From: a virus
DNA length: 53,624 nucleotides
Virus record (IMG/VR): IMGVR_UViG_3300048597_000653
Coordinates: 1 to 53,624 of that record
Direction: 5' to 3' (one strand)
The notes under the pieces are model-generated. The model did not search any database, was not told the DNA's origin, and was given only the letters and a program-made list of their open reading frames with translations. Below, piece by piece: positions 34,132 through 41,333 of this stretch. The translations under genes were made by a program, and so were the position numbers. The stretch's first letter is position 1, and every line of letters starts with the position of its first letter.

Positions 34132-34700
34132 TATTCACCGGGCTGGCCCATCGTCATTACGCAACCGTCCTGGCCGATCCGCCTTGGCGATTTGACAACC
34201 GTACCGGGAAGGTTGCACCCGAGCACGGCCGCCTTCGACGCTATCACACGATGTCGCTGCAAGACATCTGCGAGTTACCCGTCGCCGAGCGAGTGGCAAA
34301 CGCCGCCCATCTTTACATGTGGGTGCCCAACGCACTGCTGCCAGACGGCCTGGAAGTGATGAAGGCCTGGGGCTTCCGCTACAAGTCTAACCTGATCTGG
34401 TACAAGGTCCGAAAAGATGGTGGACCGGACGGTCGAGGCGTGGGCTTCTACTTTCGCAACGTCACCGAAGTTCTGCTGTTTGGCGTCCGCGGATCGATGC
34501 GCACGCTGAAGCCTGGACGAACTCAGGTGAACTTGGTTGCGACCCGCAAGCGAGAACACTCCCGCAAGCCGGACGAGATTTACGATCTGGTTGAAGCTTG
34601 CAGCCCTGGTCCCTACCTGGAACTGTTCGCCCGCGCTCCGCGACCTGGCTGGACTCAGTGGGGCGACGAACTCGATACCTACTTGAAGGACGCTGCATGA
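34128..34700 (+). CDS. MT-A70-family adenine methyltransferase
   Basis: A 190-residue SAM-dependent methyltransferase with catalytic DPPW (residues 17-20) in ATVLADPPWRFDN, HLYMWVPNALLPDGL and the EVLLFGVRG segment of the MT-A70 family. Members methylate adenine N6 in DNA or RNA; in phages and plasmids they usually modify DNA to resist restriction. ATGA overlaps on both sides. Confidence 0.88.
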   Translation: MIFTGLAHRHYATVLADPPWRFDNRTGKVAPEHGRLRRYHTMSLQDICELPVAERVANAAHLYMWVPNALLPDGLEVMKAWGFRYKSNLIWYKVRKDGGPDGRGVGFYFRNVTEVLLFGVRGSMRTLKPGRTQVNLVATRKREHSRKPDEIYDLVEACSPGPYLELFARAPRPGWTQWGDELDTYLKDAA

Positions 34701-35047
34701 CCTGGAAAGCAACCTGGCGGAAGATTGACGATCGCTACGTCACAGGAATTCATAACAAGTCCGACCGCGGAATTGGCACGATATCTTACGAGCCGGCAAA
34801 AGCTGACGAAGACTTTGCACTCATGTGCTTCATCGCGAGTCGCCTGAACGCGCTGGACGGTCTCACCGACGAACAGGTTGACGCGCTGAAGGGCTACGAC
34901 CTGACCAAGCTCGGCAACATCGGACAAGCCATTGACCTCTTGGAAGACTCCCTCGAAGAAAGCGAGACGGTCGGCTGCCTGCTGATCGAGGACTACGAAT
35001 CACAGTGCGTGGGTAGCCTGCTAGCAGGTACTCTCAGGAAAGACTGA
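34697..35047 (+). CDS. Hypothetical protein, 116 aa
   Basis: ATGA overlap with the methyltransferase and a TGATG junction with the next gene. Acidic, helical C-terminus (AIDLLEDSLEESETVGCLLI). It could be an accessory of the MT-A70 enzyme by position; no domain is recognised. Confidence 0.6.
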   Translation: MTWKATWRKIDDRYVTGIHNKSDRGIGTISYEPAKADEDFALMCFIASRLNALDGLTDEQVDALKGYDLTKLGNIGQAIDLLEDSLEESETVGCLLIEDYESQCVGSLLAGTLRKD

Positions 35048-35343
35048 TGGACATCCGCATTGAGTTCAAGCCCGCGGTGGTTTCTCTTTACACCGCACCG
35101 CGGATGCAACATGGTAGCATCATTGCGGTTTGGAAGAATCGCTCTCGACAATGGCGATACGGCTTCGTCATGCGTATACTGTGGTTCGGCCTGGCAGTTC
35201 GATGGCTTCGCGTGAAGCCGATGGACTACTACACAATGATTTTGACGGTCTCACCGATGCGATCGCACCGCCTTTCTGACGAGCCGAAGCCGCTTCCGCC
35301 GGACATGCCCATTGTCGAGCCATGCCCAGGCGATGTGCCCTAA
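35047..35343 (+). CDS. Hypothetical protein, 98 aa
   Basis: Starts MDIRIEFKPAVVSLYTAPRM at a TGATG junction. Basic N-terminal two thirds, Pro-rich acidic end (SDEPKPLPPDMPIVEPCPGD). No recognised family. Confidence 0.55.
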   Translation: MDIRIEFKPAVVSLYTAPRMQHGSIIAVWKNRSRQWRYGFVMRILWFGLAVRWLRVKPMDYYTMILTVSPMRSHRLSDEPKPLPPDMPIVEPCPGDVP

Positions 35344-35400
35344 TGAGTTTGCGATGCTTAAGCCCTAGACGCTTGGCTAGTCCGCCAAGATAATGCGGGC

Positions 35401-35628
35401 ATGGACTTGTCACGCGACCAAGCCGAAGTTCTTTTGGCCAGCTTTCGGCCGATGCTCGACTTCTGTAATCGAGCGCTGGAGCGAATGGACGACATCGACG
35501 TGCCGTCCAGCGACGATTTCTATCAGCAAGTCGCAGGACTGCGAACTTCGCTGCAAGACCTCACGATGCACTTGCATTACAAGACCTGCCCAGACAAGGT
35601 GCGACTTGAGCGAACTGAACGAGCATAG
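35401..35628 (+). CDS. Small helical protein, 75 aa
   Basis: Predicted all-helical (DQAEVLLASFRPMLDFCNRA, QQVAGLRTSLQDLTMHLHYK). The next gene starts inside its 3' end (23-base overlap). No recognised family. Confidence 0.55.
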   Translation: MDLSRDQAEVLLASFRPMLDFCNRALERMDDIDVPSSDDFYQQVAGLRTSLQDLTMHLHYKTCPDKVRLERTERA

Positions 35629-35914
35629 CACTGCGGAAGACGTCGCCCGCTGGATGCAAGAGCAACTACAAGATCCTGGCGGCTTGCCTCGCGGTATTGT
35701 TGCAGGCGTTTTAATCGACCAATGTAATGGCCGCTTTGTAAGCACTACTAGGAGCAATAATCCTTCGATCTCGCAAGAAGTCCTCTATGCTTTCTGGGAG
35801 TTGACGGGCGACAAGTATGTCTACGTCAACAAAAAGGGCGGCTATTGGCGAGAGCGAATGGAGGATGATGACCCAGCTAGTCGAGTGGCTCGCCCGCGGC
35901 CGTTGGATTCCTAA
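35606..35914 (+). CDS. Hypothetical protein, 102 aa
   Basis: TTG start at 35606 (MSELNEHSTAEDVARWMQEQ) with AAGGTG upstream. Contains LYAFWELTGDKYVYVNKKGG and an acidic-basic tail. No recognised family. Confidence 0.55.
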   Translation: MSELNEHSTAEDVARWMQEQLQDPGGLPRGIVAGVLIDQCNGRFVSTTRSNNPSISQEVLYAFWELTGDKYVYVNKKGGYWRERMEDDDPASRVARPRPLDS

Positions 35915-35929
35915 AAGCAGAGCAAATGC

Positions 35930-36454
35930 ATGGACGATTTGACAGGAAAGCTGTTTGCAGCAGTTTGTGCGGTGATTGCTACAAAAGCAGTCGATGCAAT
36001 ACTAAAGCGACGTGAGAAGCCAAGAATAGTTTGCGAATCACGATATAGCGGATTCCCTGTGCCAAAGGTAGGAAGTAGCTTTGGTCCAGAGGTCGTAGAT
36101 GCGTTTGGGAAAATCTTTTTTAGGCTTCAATTCTTCGGTGGCAGCCCGATAAAGAATGTCCGAATTCGGCTCGACTGCGGTCGCAACGAGCTAGTAGGTT
36201 GGTGCTGGTTTGTTGGTCAGTTGCTGGATTGCCAACGTCTCCAAGATCGAATGCAGCACGAGAACTCCGGTCAATGCGTTTGGGCTTATATCAATCCCGG
36301 TGACGTACTCGATCTTGAAGTTGAAGTTAGAAAGGTCACTGACCCTTCAGAAATTCGCCTTGAAATTGACGCAGAAGGTCTGTTGGTTCATCACAAACGA
36401 ACTCACATTCAATGCGATGTCCAACCTAGATCGGGAACTCGGCGCGGCGCTTGA
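35930..36454 (+). CDS. Hypothetical protein, 174 aa, end of rightward array
   Basis: The N-terminus has a hydrophobic helix (KLFAAVCAVIATKAVDAIL) then RRREKP-type basic residues, suggesting a membrane anchor. The remaining domain is beta-rich (PGDVLDLEVEVRKVTD, SEIRLEIDAEGLLVHHK). AT-richer than its neighbours. Its 3' end overlaps the leftward array by 29 bases. Confidence 0.6.
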   Translation: MDDLTGKLFAAVCAVIATKAVDAILKRREKPRIVCESRYSGFPVPKVGSSFGPEVVDAFGKIFFRLQFFGGSPIKNVRIRLDCGRNELVGWCWFVGQLLDCQRLQDRMQHENSGQCVWAYINPGDVLDLEVEVRKVTDPSEIRLEIDAEGLLVHHKRTHIQCDVQPRSGTRRGA

Positions 36455-36839
36455 CGACGCCGCCAACCTTTTGTGCGTGCAACTGGGCGACTTCCGGTGT
36501 TTCGTATCGCTCGGCGAATTCGTAGTTGAGGTGAATTCCTCTACCGCGAGCCATGAATCCCTTGGGCGTTTGTACCACGAAGCCCTCGCCGGTGTGCGAT
36601 CGGTCCATCCATATAACCGAATCGCGAACCCAGTAGCCTTTAGTGCGGTCGGCGATTTGCGATACCACCTGCCAGAGACTCATACAGTTGAGGATTGGGC
36701 CAAGACGACTGTCACTCGCAATGAATTGCACACCCTCGCGTGGCGAAACTCCGGCCAACACGGTGCCGACTCTGAAGCCGTCCACTAAGACATCGGTTTT
36801 ACGATCGAGAAGTTCAACCGTTGTTATTTTCGGCGGCAT
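36426..36839 (-). CDS. Hypothetical protein, 137 aa, end of leftward array
   Basis: Starts MPPKITTVELLDRKTDVLVD and is the last gene of the leftward array. No recognised domain; a compact mixed fold is suggested by KGYWVRDSVIWMDRSHTGEG. Overlaps the preceding gene by 26 bases and the convergent rightward gene by 29. Confidence 0.6.
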   Translation of the reverse strand: MPPKITTVELLDRKTDVLVDGFRVGTVLAGVSPREGVQFIASDSRLGPILNCMSLWQVVSQIADRTKGYWVRDSVIWMDRSHTGEGFVVQTPKGFMARGRGIHLNYEFAERYETPEVAQLHAQKVGGVVKRRAEFPI

Positions 36840-37245
36840 TCAGCCCTCCTAATGCGTTGCGCTTCCATCGTGGCCAACTGGCTACGACACGGCTAGACCG
36901 TTTCAGATGTTCAGTGAATCGATGATTCTCTCCGAACCATGTGAAGTGTCCCTCGGGTAGCTCCTCGATCGGCTTCATCGCGACGGCGCCCTCGGGGTAG
37001 GGCAGGGCGGTCACTTGGGACAACTCACTAACGTGGCAAGCCAGTTGCTTGACTGGCTCGCCGATTGCATCGGTCCAAGTCACGAGCCGGAAGGGATTCC
37101 GCGCTTGAGGCCTGCCCCAGTCAATGGACCAGTGTCGCTCACGCTTGGCCAAAGCGATCAGTGTGCGGATCGCTTCCGCATGAATCTTGTAGGCCATGAG
37201 ATTGGCCACGTTCTCGCTGATGCGGATTGCGTCGTCAATTTCCAT
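36814..37245 (-). CDS. Hypothetical protein, 143 aa
   Basis: MEIDDAIRISENVANLMAYK begins at a TAATG junction with the 40-residue membrane protein. Helical N-terminus, then a Trp-rich part (RHWSIDWGRPQARNPFRL). No recognised family. Confidence 0.6.
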   Translation of the reverse strand: MEIDDAIRISENVANLMAYKIHAEAIRTLIALAKRERHWSIDWGRPQARNPFRLVTWTDAIGEPVKQLACHVSELSQVTALPYPEGAVAMKPIEELPEGHFTWFGENHRFTEHLKRSSRVVASWPRWKRNALGGLNAAENNNG

Positions 37246-37367
37246 TAGCGGTTTATGTTCCCAGTTGAACGCTTGGCGAGTCGATAACCCAGGCCTATAC
37301 CAGCCAGGAATGATCCTTGAATGGCCAGGACGATGATTAGTGCGTCGAACGAAGATATTTGAGTCAT
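37245..37367 (-). CDS. Small single-pass membrane protein, 40 aa
   Basis: The ATG at 37367 has AAGGAGAAAC upstream inside the repeated junction element. Nearly the whole protein is one hydrophobic helix (SFDALIIVLAIQGSFLAGIG) with a basic end (RLAKRSTG). The longer frame to 37466 overlaps the upstream gene and is rejected. Probably an inner-membrane microprotein. Confidence 0.6.
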   Translation of the reverse strand: MTQISSFDALIIVLAIQGSFLAGIGLGYRLAKRSTGNINR

Positions 37368-37399
37368 GTTTCTCCTTAGCCGTTCTTGATCCCGGTTAG
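37365..37399 (-). repeat. Repeated junction element, copy 1
   Basis: Minus strand: CTAACCGGGATCAAGAACGG, then CTAAGGAGAAAC and ATG. Here the first half is coding (LTGIKNG-stop of the 67-residue protein). One of five copies sharing CTAACCG, AACG-CTAAGG and the start codon. Confidence 0.7.
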
Positions 37400-37579
37400 C
37401 GTGTTCTGGCACCGATGGCAGAGACCGATTTGCTTTTCTACATTGGTCATTAGAGGATTGTTGCACGGCACAACCCGCAATTCATCCAGACCAACTGTTT
37501 CGCAATCAATGAACACAACATCGTCCACCACTTGTTGATGCACTTTGATGTCTAGGCGCTTGTTCGTGCAATGTCCCAT
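37376..37579 (-). CDS. Zinc-ribbon-like small protein, 67 aa
   Basis: ATG at 37579 overlaps the preceding stop (TAATG); a TTG at 37639 would be inside the upstream gene. It contains FIDCETVGLDELRVVPCNNP and CHRCQN, a pattern suiting a zinc knuckle related to HNH-adjacent or ribbon proteins, though no HNH motif is present. Confidence 0.6.
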   Translation of the reverse strand: MGHCTNKRLDIKVHQQVVDDVVFIDCETVGLDELRVVPCNNPLMTNVEKQIGLCHRCQNTLTGIKNG

Positions 37580-38184
37580 TACTTTCCAACCTTGCTCGTG
37601 GTTGCTCTGTATCGGTCGAGCCCTTCCTCGCCGAAGCAACGATGGTCGCGGAGATATTGTAGTGGCTCAGATGCGGTGCCAGCTTCCCAGGCTTTGCGAA
37701 GCCGCTGTTTCCACATCCGGCCGTTGGCCTGGGCAAACTTGTTGAGGTGGTATTCCTCTTCCCATTTGAGCGACGTGCGAGTCCGCTCACGCTCTTCAGC
37801 CAGTCGCTTCTGTCGTGCGGCCTCTCGCCGCGCTTCACGCTTCTGATGGTCGCCGTAAGATTCCAGCGTGAGCTTGTGTGGCTTCAAAGCTTCGCGGATG
37901 TCCTCGACCTCGCCCTCGTGCAAGTAGATGACCTGCACCGGCAGCCCGTCCTTGGTTGTGGCGTGAATCAGTTGGTACGGAACGATGTCCTCGGGCTTGG
38001 ACAACTCCTGAACGATGCAGGTTAGTTCCTGCTGGCCAGGGGCGATGCCACGAACCTCTTCGATGATGTCTCGCAGTTGGCTGCTCAGCCACACGTCGCC
38101 GTCGCCATCAGGCTCGCCGGTTCGGCCGTACTCGATCGCGCTTTTCACCAGATCGAAGATGGATTCGAGCAGTTCATCGTTCAT
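37579..38184 (-). CDS. Hypothetical coiled-coil protein, 201 aa
   Basis: Helical N-terminus (LLESIFDLVKSAIEYG), a mixed middle (GLPVQVIYLHEGEVEDIREA), then a long charged helix (KREARREAARQKRLAEERER) and a basic end. Start within junction element copy 2. No recognised family. Confidence 0.65.
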   Translation of the reverse strand: MNDELLESIFDLVKSAIEYGRTGEPDGDGDVWLSSQLRDIIEEVRGIAPGQQELTCIVQELSKPEDIVPYQLIHATTKDGLPVQVIYLHEGEVEDIREALKPHKLTLESYGDHQKREARREAARQKRLAEERERTRTSLKWEEEYHLNKFAQANGRMWKQRLRKAWEAGTASEPLQYLRDHRCFGEEGLDRYRATTSKVGK

Positions 38185-38218
38185 CGTTTGCCCTTTAGCG
38201 GTTTCTTGTCTCGGTTAA
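38182..38218 (-). repeat. Repeated junction element, copy 2
   Basis: Minus strand: TTAACCGAGACAAGAAACCG, then CTAAAGGGCAAACG and ATG of the 201-residue gene. Non-coding here, except that TTAACC provides a stop in one frame. Confidence 0.65.
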
Positions 38219-38225
38219 GGTTGCC

Positions 38226-38254
38226 CGCCAGGTTGGGAGCGACCCAACCTGGCG
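38226..38254. promoter_or_regulatory. Strong 12-bp hairpin in a gap of the leftward array
   Basis: CGCCAGGTTGGG, loop AGCGA, CCCAACCTGGCG: perfect stem. No U-run follows on the minus transcript, so it is unlikely to be a simple terminator. It lies just upstream of junction element copy 2 and could protect or attenuate the downstream message. Confidence 0.6.
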
Positions 38255-38333
38255 AGCCCGCATTTGTCACACTTAGGCTCCGCAGGAATCTCCCGCGGGC
38301 AAATCTTTCAATTGAGGCGCCCGACTGTGGCCG

Positions 38334-38447
38334 CTAAGCGAACCCCGTGGGGAACGGCCGTTTGGCCAGGCTAGTTGGCTTTGCTTGCGTCGGCCGGGGC
38401 GCTTGCGACTCCCGCAGGCATAAGGGTTGGATGTATGGACTGGTCAT
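38334..38447 (-). CDS. Possible microprotein, 37 aa
   Basis: ATG at 38447 overlaps the preceding stop (ATGA), the array's usual linkage, and gives MTSPYIQPLCLRESQAPRPT and a Pro-rich basic remainder. Composition is unlike a folded protein. The rest of the gap (38185-38333) shows no supported gene, only an orphan KCDKCG zinc-knuckle-like stretch that may be a gene remnant. Confidence 0.3.
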   Translation of the reverse strand: MTSPYIQPLCLRESQAPRPTQAKPTSLAKRPFPTGFA

Positions 38448-39052
38448 TGGGCCTCGACCGCGCGGAGTGCTTTGTGAAACTCGGGCACCAAGTCAACCAC
38501 GTCGGCCGCATCGGTTGCTTCGCAGGCTCTGCGGACAACTTCGATCAAGGATGGGACGGCGTCCAGATTGAGTTTGGCCGTTTCTTGTCCCGGTTGGCAC
38601 CGATTTTCTTCGATGACCTGCTTTGCGATCTCACGCGCTTTGTCGCACTGTTCGCTTCGGAACTCGTCTTCCTTCTCCTGGTCGCTCAATTCGTCGCGGA
38701 ATTCCTGGTACGCCTGGTTGATCCGGCCGATCAGATCGCACCATGTAACGCCTACAGCGTTGCCGTAGGTGTAGGCAGCCTGGGTGCCAATGGCCTTCTC
38801 CGGCTCTTGGCCTTGCCACAGTCCGTTGTCGGTTTCGATGTAATTGGACAGTTCATCGAGCAACTCGGCCGCATCCAGCAGATCGTAGAGCCTGTCAACG
38901 TGGTTTTCGTGGTGATAACTGTCACCGTCATCGTAGTCATTGTTGAAATCTTCGGACGCCTCGCCGTCGTCCACCAGTTGATCGACAATCTGATCCAAGA
39001 AGTGTTCCGCCATGTCGCAAGCGTCATTCATCGCATCATCGGAGTAGCTCAT
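38444..39052 (-). CDS. Acidic hypothetical protein, 202 aa
   Basis: Very acidic N-terminal half (DGEASEDFNNDYDDGDSYHH), then a helical region (GRINQAYQEFRDELSDQEKE). Strong negative charge could suggest DNA mimicry, as in some anti-restriction proteins; this is speculation from composition. Start within junction element copy 3. Confidence 0.65.
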   Translation of the reverse strand: MSYSDDAMNDACDMAEHFLDQIVDQLVDDGEASEDFNNDYDDGDSYHHENHVDRLYDLLDAAELLDELSNYIETDNGLWQGQEPEKAIGTQAAYTYGNAVGVTWCDLIGRINQAYQEFRDELSDQEKEDEFRSEQCDKAREIAKQVIEENRCQPGQETAKLNLDAVPSLIEVVRRACEATDAADVVDLVPEFHKALRAVEAQ

Positions 39053-39088
39053 GGTGTTTGCCCCTTAGTCGTTTCTCGGTCCGGTTAG
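39050..39088 (-). repeat. Repeated junction element, copy 3
   Basis: Minus strand: CTAACCGGACCGAGAAACGA, then CTAAGGGGCAAACACC and ATG. Here the TAA of CTAACC is the stop codon of the upstream gene, so the rest is untranslated. The closest copy to number 5. Confidence 0.7.
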
Positions 39089-39486
39089 AGTCGGTTGGTC
39101 ATCACAGATTCGCGGAGCGCTTCCATCGCTTCCTCGACGGATTCCCACGCGATGGAATTCATGGATGAGAAGCTTTCGACCTCGCCCAGCATGTTCGGAT
39201 CGTCGATTTGGGCGAGAATGGCGTCGATGACATCACAGGCGATATGCCGATCCTCGCTGGTTCGATTTTCGTAGTGATCGCGGACAGTCTGGGCGACGTT
39301 CTCATCCACAACCCAAGGCTGCAACCGCACCTCGTCGTAACAATGATGAAGCCAGTAGCGGGAATCGCCCGTCCGGTTGCTGCGATCGAGCACATACACG
39401 CTCACGATCCGCTCGATTTGCGGCCGATCGGCTTCTCTGATGTCAAACTCGTGCGTGGTGTCGAGTGTCACCGCGAAGGCGTCCAT
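39085..39486 (-). CDS. Hypothetical protein, 133 aa
   Basis: The ATG at 39486 (MDAFAVTLDTTHEFDIREAD) sits after junction element copy 4; the longer frame to 39735 runs over another gene. Contains IVSVYVLDRSNRTGDSRYWL and a helical acidic end. No recognised family. Confidence 0.6.
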   Translation of the reverse strand: MDAFAVTLDTTHEFDIREADRPQIERIVSVYVLDRSNRTGDSRYWLHHCYDEVRLQPWVVDENVAQTVRDHYENRTSEDRHIACDVIDAILAQIDDPNMLGEVESFSSMNSIAWESVEEAMEALRESVMTNRL

Positions 39487-39521
39487 AGTTACTGCCCTTA
39501 GTCGTTTGTTGGTTCGGTTAG
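39484..39521 (-). repeat. Repeated junction element, copy 4
   Basis: Minus strand: CTAACCGAACCAACAAACGA, then CTAAGGGCAGTAACT and ATG. The TAA of CTAACC is the stop of the 83-residue gene. Confidence 0.65.
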
Positions 39522-39769
39522 GCTGCGGGTTGCCGATAGTTCCACAATCGCTGGCCTGGAATTCCGCCGGGGAACTCGCCCATTTCAACGTCACCGCCGA
39601 AGTAGAGCGCTTCCACTCGCCACATGTGGCGGTTGTACGCTTCCCAGCTTGGAGTCGATGAGGTGAGCATGTTGTGATAGGTCCAGCGTGCTTTCGCCTT
39701 GGCCAGCCCGATCGCATTGGTGATACGATCCTCAAGACGGCAAAGGCGGGATAACGTCCCTTCGTTCAT
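39518..39769 (-). CDS. Hypothetical protein, 83 aa
   Basis: MNEGTLSRLCRLEDRITNAI begins after CTGGAG. Helical N-terminus, aromatic middle (SWEAYNRHMWRVEALYFGGD). No recognised family. Follows the basic 36-residue microprotein by five bases. Confidence 0.6.
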   Translation of the reverse strand: MNEGTLSRLCRLEDRITNAIGLAKAKARWTYHNMLTSSTPSWEAYNRHMWRVEALYFGGDVEMGEFPGGIPGQRLWNYRQPAA

Positions 39770-39774
39770 CGTTG

Positions 39775-39885
39775 CTAACTCCAGAGTCGTTTCGCGAAGC
39801 GCTTAGCGCGGTGGGATGCATACCATCGTCGCCGCGCTTCACCCTTGCTGCCATTTCTTCTCGGGCGCTTGCTTCCGTCGATCAT
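39775..39885 (-). CDS. Strongly basic microprotein, 36 aa
   Basis: Found by translating the gap: ATG at 39885, four bases after the previous stop with AAGG in between. The product is extremely basic (MIDGSKRPRRNGSKGEARRR, then HRAKRFAKRLW). It could bind nucleic acid or membranes. Not covered by standard length cut-offs. Confidence 0.5.
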   Translation of the reverse strand: MIDGSKRPRRNGSKGEARRRWYASHRAKRFAKRLWS

Positions 39886-39889
39886 GGCC

Positions 39890-40330
39890 TTAGCCCTCAG
39901 CGCTTACGGTTAAGGCTTCCTGAGCCAGTTCAAACCACTCCAATCCCTCAAAGAAGATCGGCGCCCGATGGCTCGTCTTGATCCGCAGAATCTCGCATGC
40001 GTGGTCAAATTGTTTGCCGTAGTCGTCTGCGATGCTGACACCGTGGCCCATGCATCCCAACATGAGGGACGATAGCGCTCGGGCCTCATCGTCTGGGCCT
40101 AGATCCATGTGATGAAACACAAGGCCCAAATCGTGGCCCCATGCGTGCTCAATGCGGCCGATATACCGCATGACGATTGGCAACTGGACATCATCCGGCA
40201 GACGCGGGACGTGCTCGCAAATGTCTTCCTGCGCGGGAAAGCGTCCACCTTGCTCTTCAAATTCGCTCGCGTACACGCTCGCGTAGCAGGCATGCGCGGC
40301 TTCAAGTAAAGCTTGTTTTGACGGTAGCAT
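39890..40330 (-). CDS. Hypothetical protein, 146 aa
   Basis: Helical, His-rich middle (MRYIGRIEHAWGHDLGLVFH) and acidic surface. GGGGCAACC precedes the ATG at 40330. No recognised family. Confidence 0.6.
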   Translation of the reverse strand: MLPSKQALLEAAHACYASVYASEFEEQGGRFPAQEDICEHVPRLPDDVQLPIVMRYIGRIEHAWGHDLGLVFHHMDLGPDDEARALSSLMLGCMGHGVSIADDYGKQFDHACEILRIKTSHRAPIFFEGLEWFELAQEALTVSAEG

Positions 40331-40339
40331 GGTTGCCCC

Positions 40340-40525
40340 TTAGCTTGCGATCATCTGGTTGATTTGTGCCAAGTATTCTGGCTTGTAGATGTCCACTCGA
40401 TTGGTTGCGTCGTGGAGTATCTGCTTTGCGACGTGGGGAGGTATCTTTACGTCAAACTGCATACGCTTGCCGGTTGGTGTCGCGAGGATGTGAACCCAGC
40501 CGGCAATTGTTTGAATAGATGCCAT
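40340..40525 (-). CDS. Small hypothetical protein, 61 aa
   Basis: MASIQTIAGWVHILATPTGK followed by a helical end (PEYLAQINQMIAS). Start within junction element copy 5 with AAGGGG. No recognised family. Confidence 0.55.
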   Translation of the reverse strand: MASIQTIAGWVHILATPTGKRMQFDVKIPPHVAKQILHDATNRVDIYKPEYLAQINQMIAS

Positions 40526-40559
40526 GATTTGCCCCTTAGTCGTTATGCGGTCCGGTTAG
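40523..40559 (-). repeat. Repeated junction element, copy 5
   Basis: Minus strand: CTAACCGGACCGCATAACGA, then CTAAGGGGCAAATC and ATG. In this copy the first half is coding (LTGPHND-stop), in a different frame from copies 3 and 4, which shows that the conservation is at the nucleotide level. Confidence 0.7.
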
Positions 40560-40793
40560 AGTGGCGACCTTGCGCGGCTTGCTGAATTGCTTCAGGAGGT
40601 AGCGATATTCCTTGTATGTGGTGGGAATCTGTTGACTGACTGGCACACTGGCGAATTCTGGCACGAGCGCTTGCGTCCCCTCATAGCCCTCGTCGATGGC
40701 TCGCACGATGGTTGCCTTCTCATTGAGGATCAGGAATAGACGCCGCGGGTTGCCGTTTCTGTCGTTTCCTGCGTTTAGGTGGATTGCGATCAT
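40536..40793 (-). CDS. Small hypothetical protein, 85 aa
   Basis: MIAIHLNAGNDRNGNPRRLF, then ATIVRAIDEGYEGTQAL. Four-base ATGA overlap with the preceding gene. Its last seven codons form half of junction element copy 5. No recognised family. Confidence 0.6.
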   Translation of the reverse strand: MIAIHLNAGNDRNGNPRRLFLILNEKATIVRAIDEGYEGTQALVPEFASVPVSQQIPTTYKEYRYLLKQFSKPRKVATLTGPHND

Positions 40794-41062
40794 TGGCCCT
40801 GCTCCCCATAGGCGGATTCGATTTGCTTGTCACAATCTGAGCAATGCAGGCTGTCGTCTTCCCAGTTGACATCAGCGCCGACTATGTGCCATTGCTTGTC
40901 GCTTGCGTCCTTGTAATCGACGTTAGATTGACACGCGCAGTCCGCACATAACGTCCCGCCATCCGCGGTTACGTAATACAGCGGATAGCCGCCCGGCCAT
41001 GCATACGCTTGTAGCTTGCCGTTTTCCATTCGGTAGGTTTCTAGATCGAATGGTTTGCACAT
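40790..41062 (-). CDS. Zinc-ribbon protein, 90 aa
   Basis: Start at 41062 (MCKPFDLETYRMENGKLQAY). Two CxxC-type knuckles, CADCAC and HCSDCDK, about 35 residues apart, suggest a treble-clef or ribbon. The pattern GYPLYYVTADGGTLC is one I have seen in small phage-associated proteins. Function unknown. Confidence 0.65.
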   Translation of the reverse strand: MCKPFDLETYRMENGKLQAYAWPGGYPLYYVTADGGTLCADCACQSNVDYKDASDKQWHIVGADVNWEDDSLHCSDCDKQIESAYGEQGQ

Positions 41063-41066
41063 TGCC

Positions 41067-41330
41067 CTAGCTCCTGATTGCCGGATGATTGGGATGCTGT
41101 AGCCGCAAATGATCGGACACGATCGCATTGACTTCGTGCGCGTCGATGCCGGGTTGCTTGCCACCTATTCGGCAATCGACCAGGTCGCCCCGTGCGTCGA
41201 ATTCCGCGAATAGTCGCTTGCCTGCTATCTGCGAGCATGGCCAGCGGTTGCCTGGACGGTTGGCCCATTGGTAGGTTTCATCAGCCGAGAGCCAAAGCGC
41301 TGTCCCTGATTCGTTGACAATTACTCTCAT
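41067..41330 (-). CDS. Hypothetical protein, 87 aa
   Basis: MRVIVNESGTALWLSADETY, then RLFAEFDARGDLVDCRIGGK. Mixed alpha-beta pattern, no cysteine motif. Follows the 116-residue gene by three bases. No recognised family. Confidence 0.6.
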   Translation of the reverse strand: MRVIVNESGTALWLSADETYQWANRPGNRWPCSQIAGKRLFAEFDARGDLVDCRIGGKQPGIDAHEVNAIVSDHLRLQHPNHPAIRS

Positions 41331-41333
41331 GGC

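Noticed and set aside
35342-35392. 16-codon frame at a TAATG junction (MSLRCLSPRRLASPPR)
   Set aside because: Very short, low-complexity basic product with no further support; could be chance.
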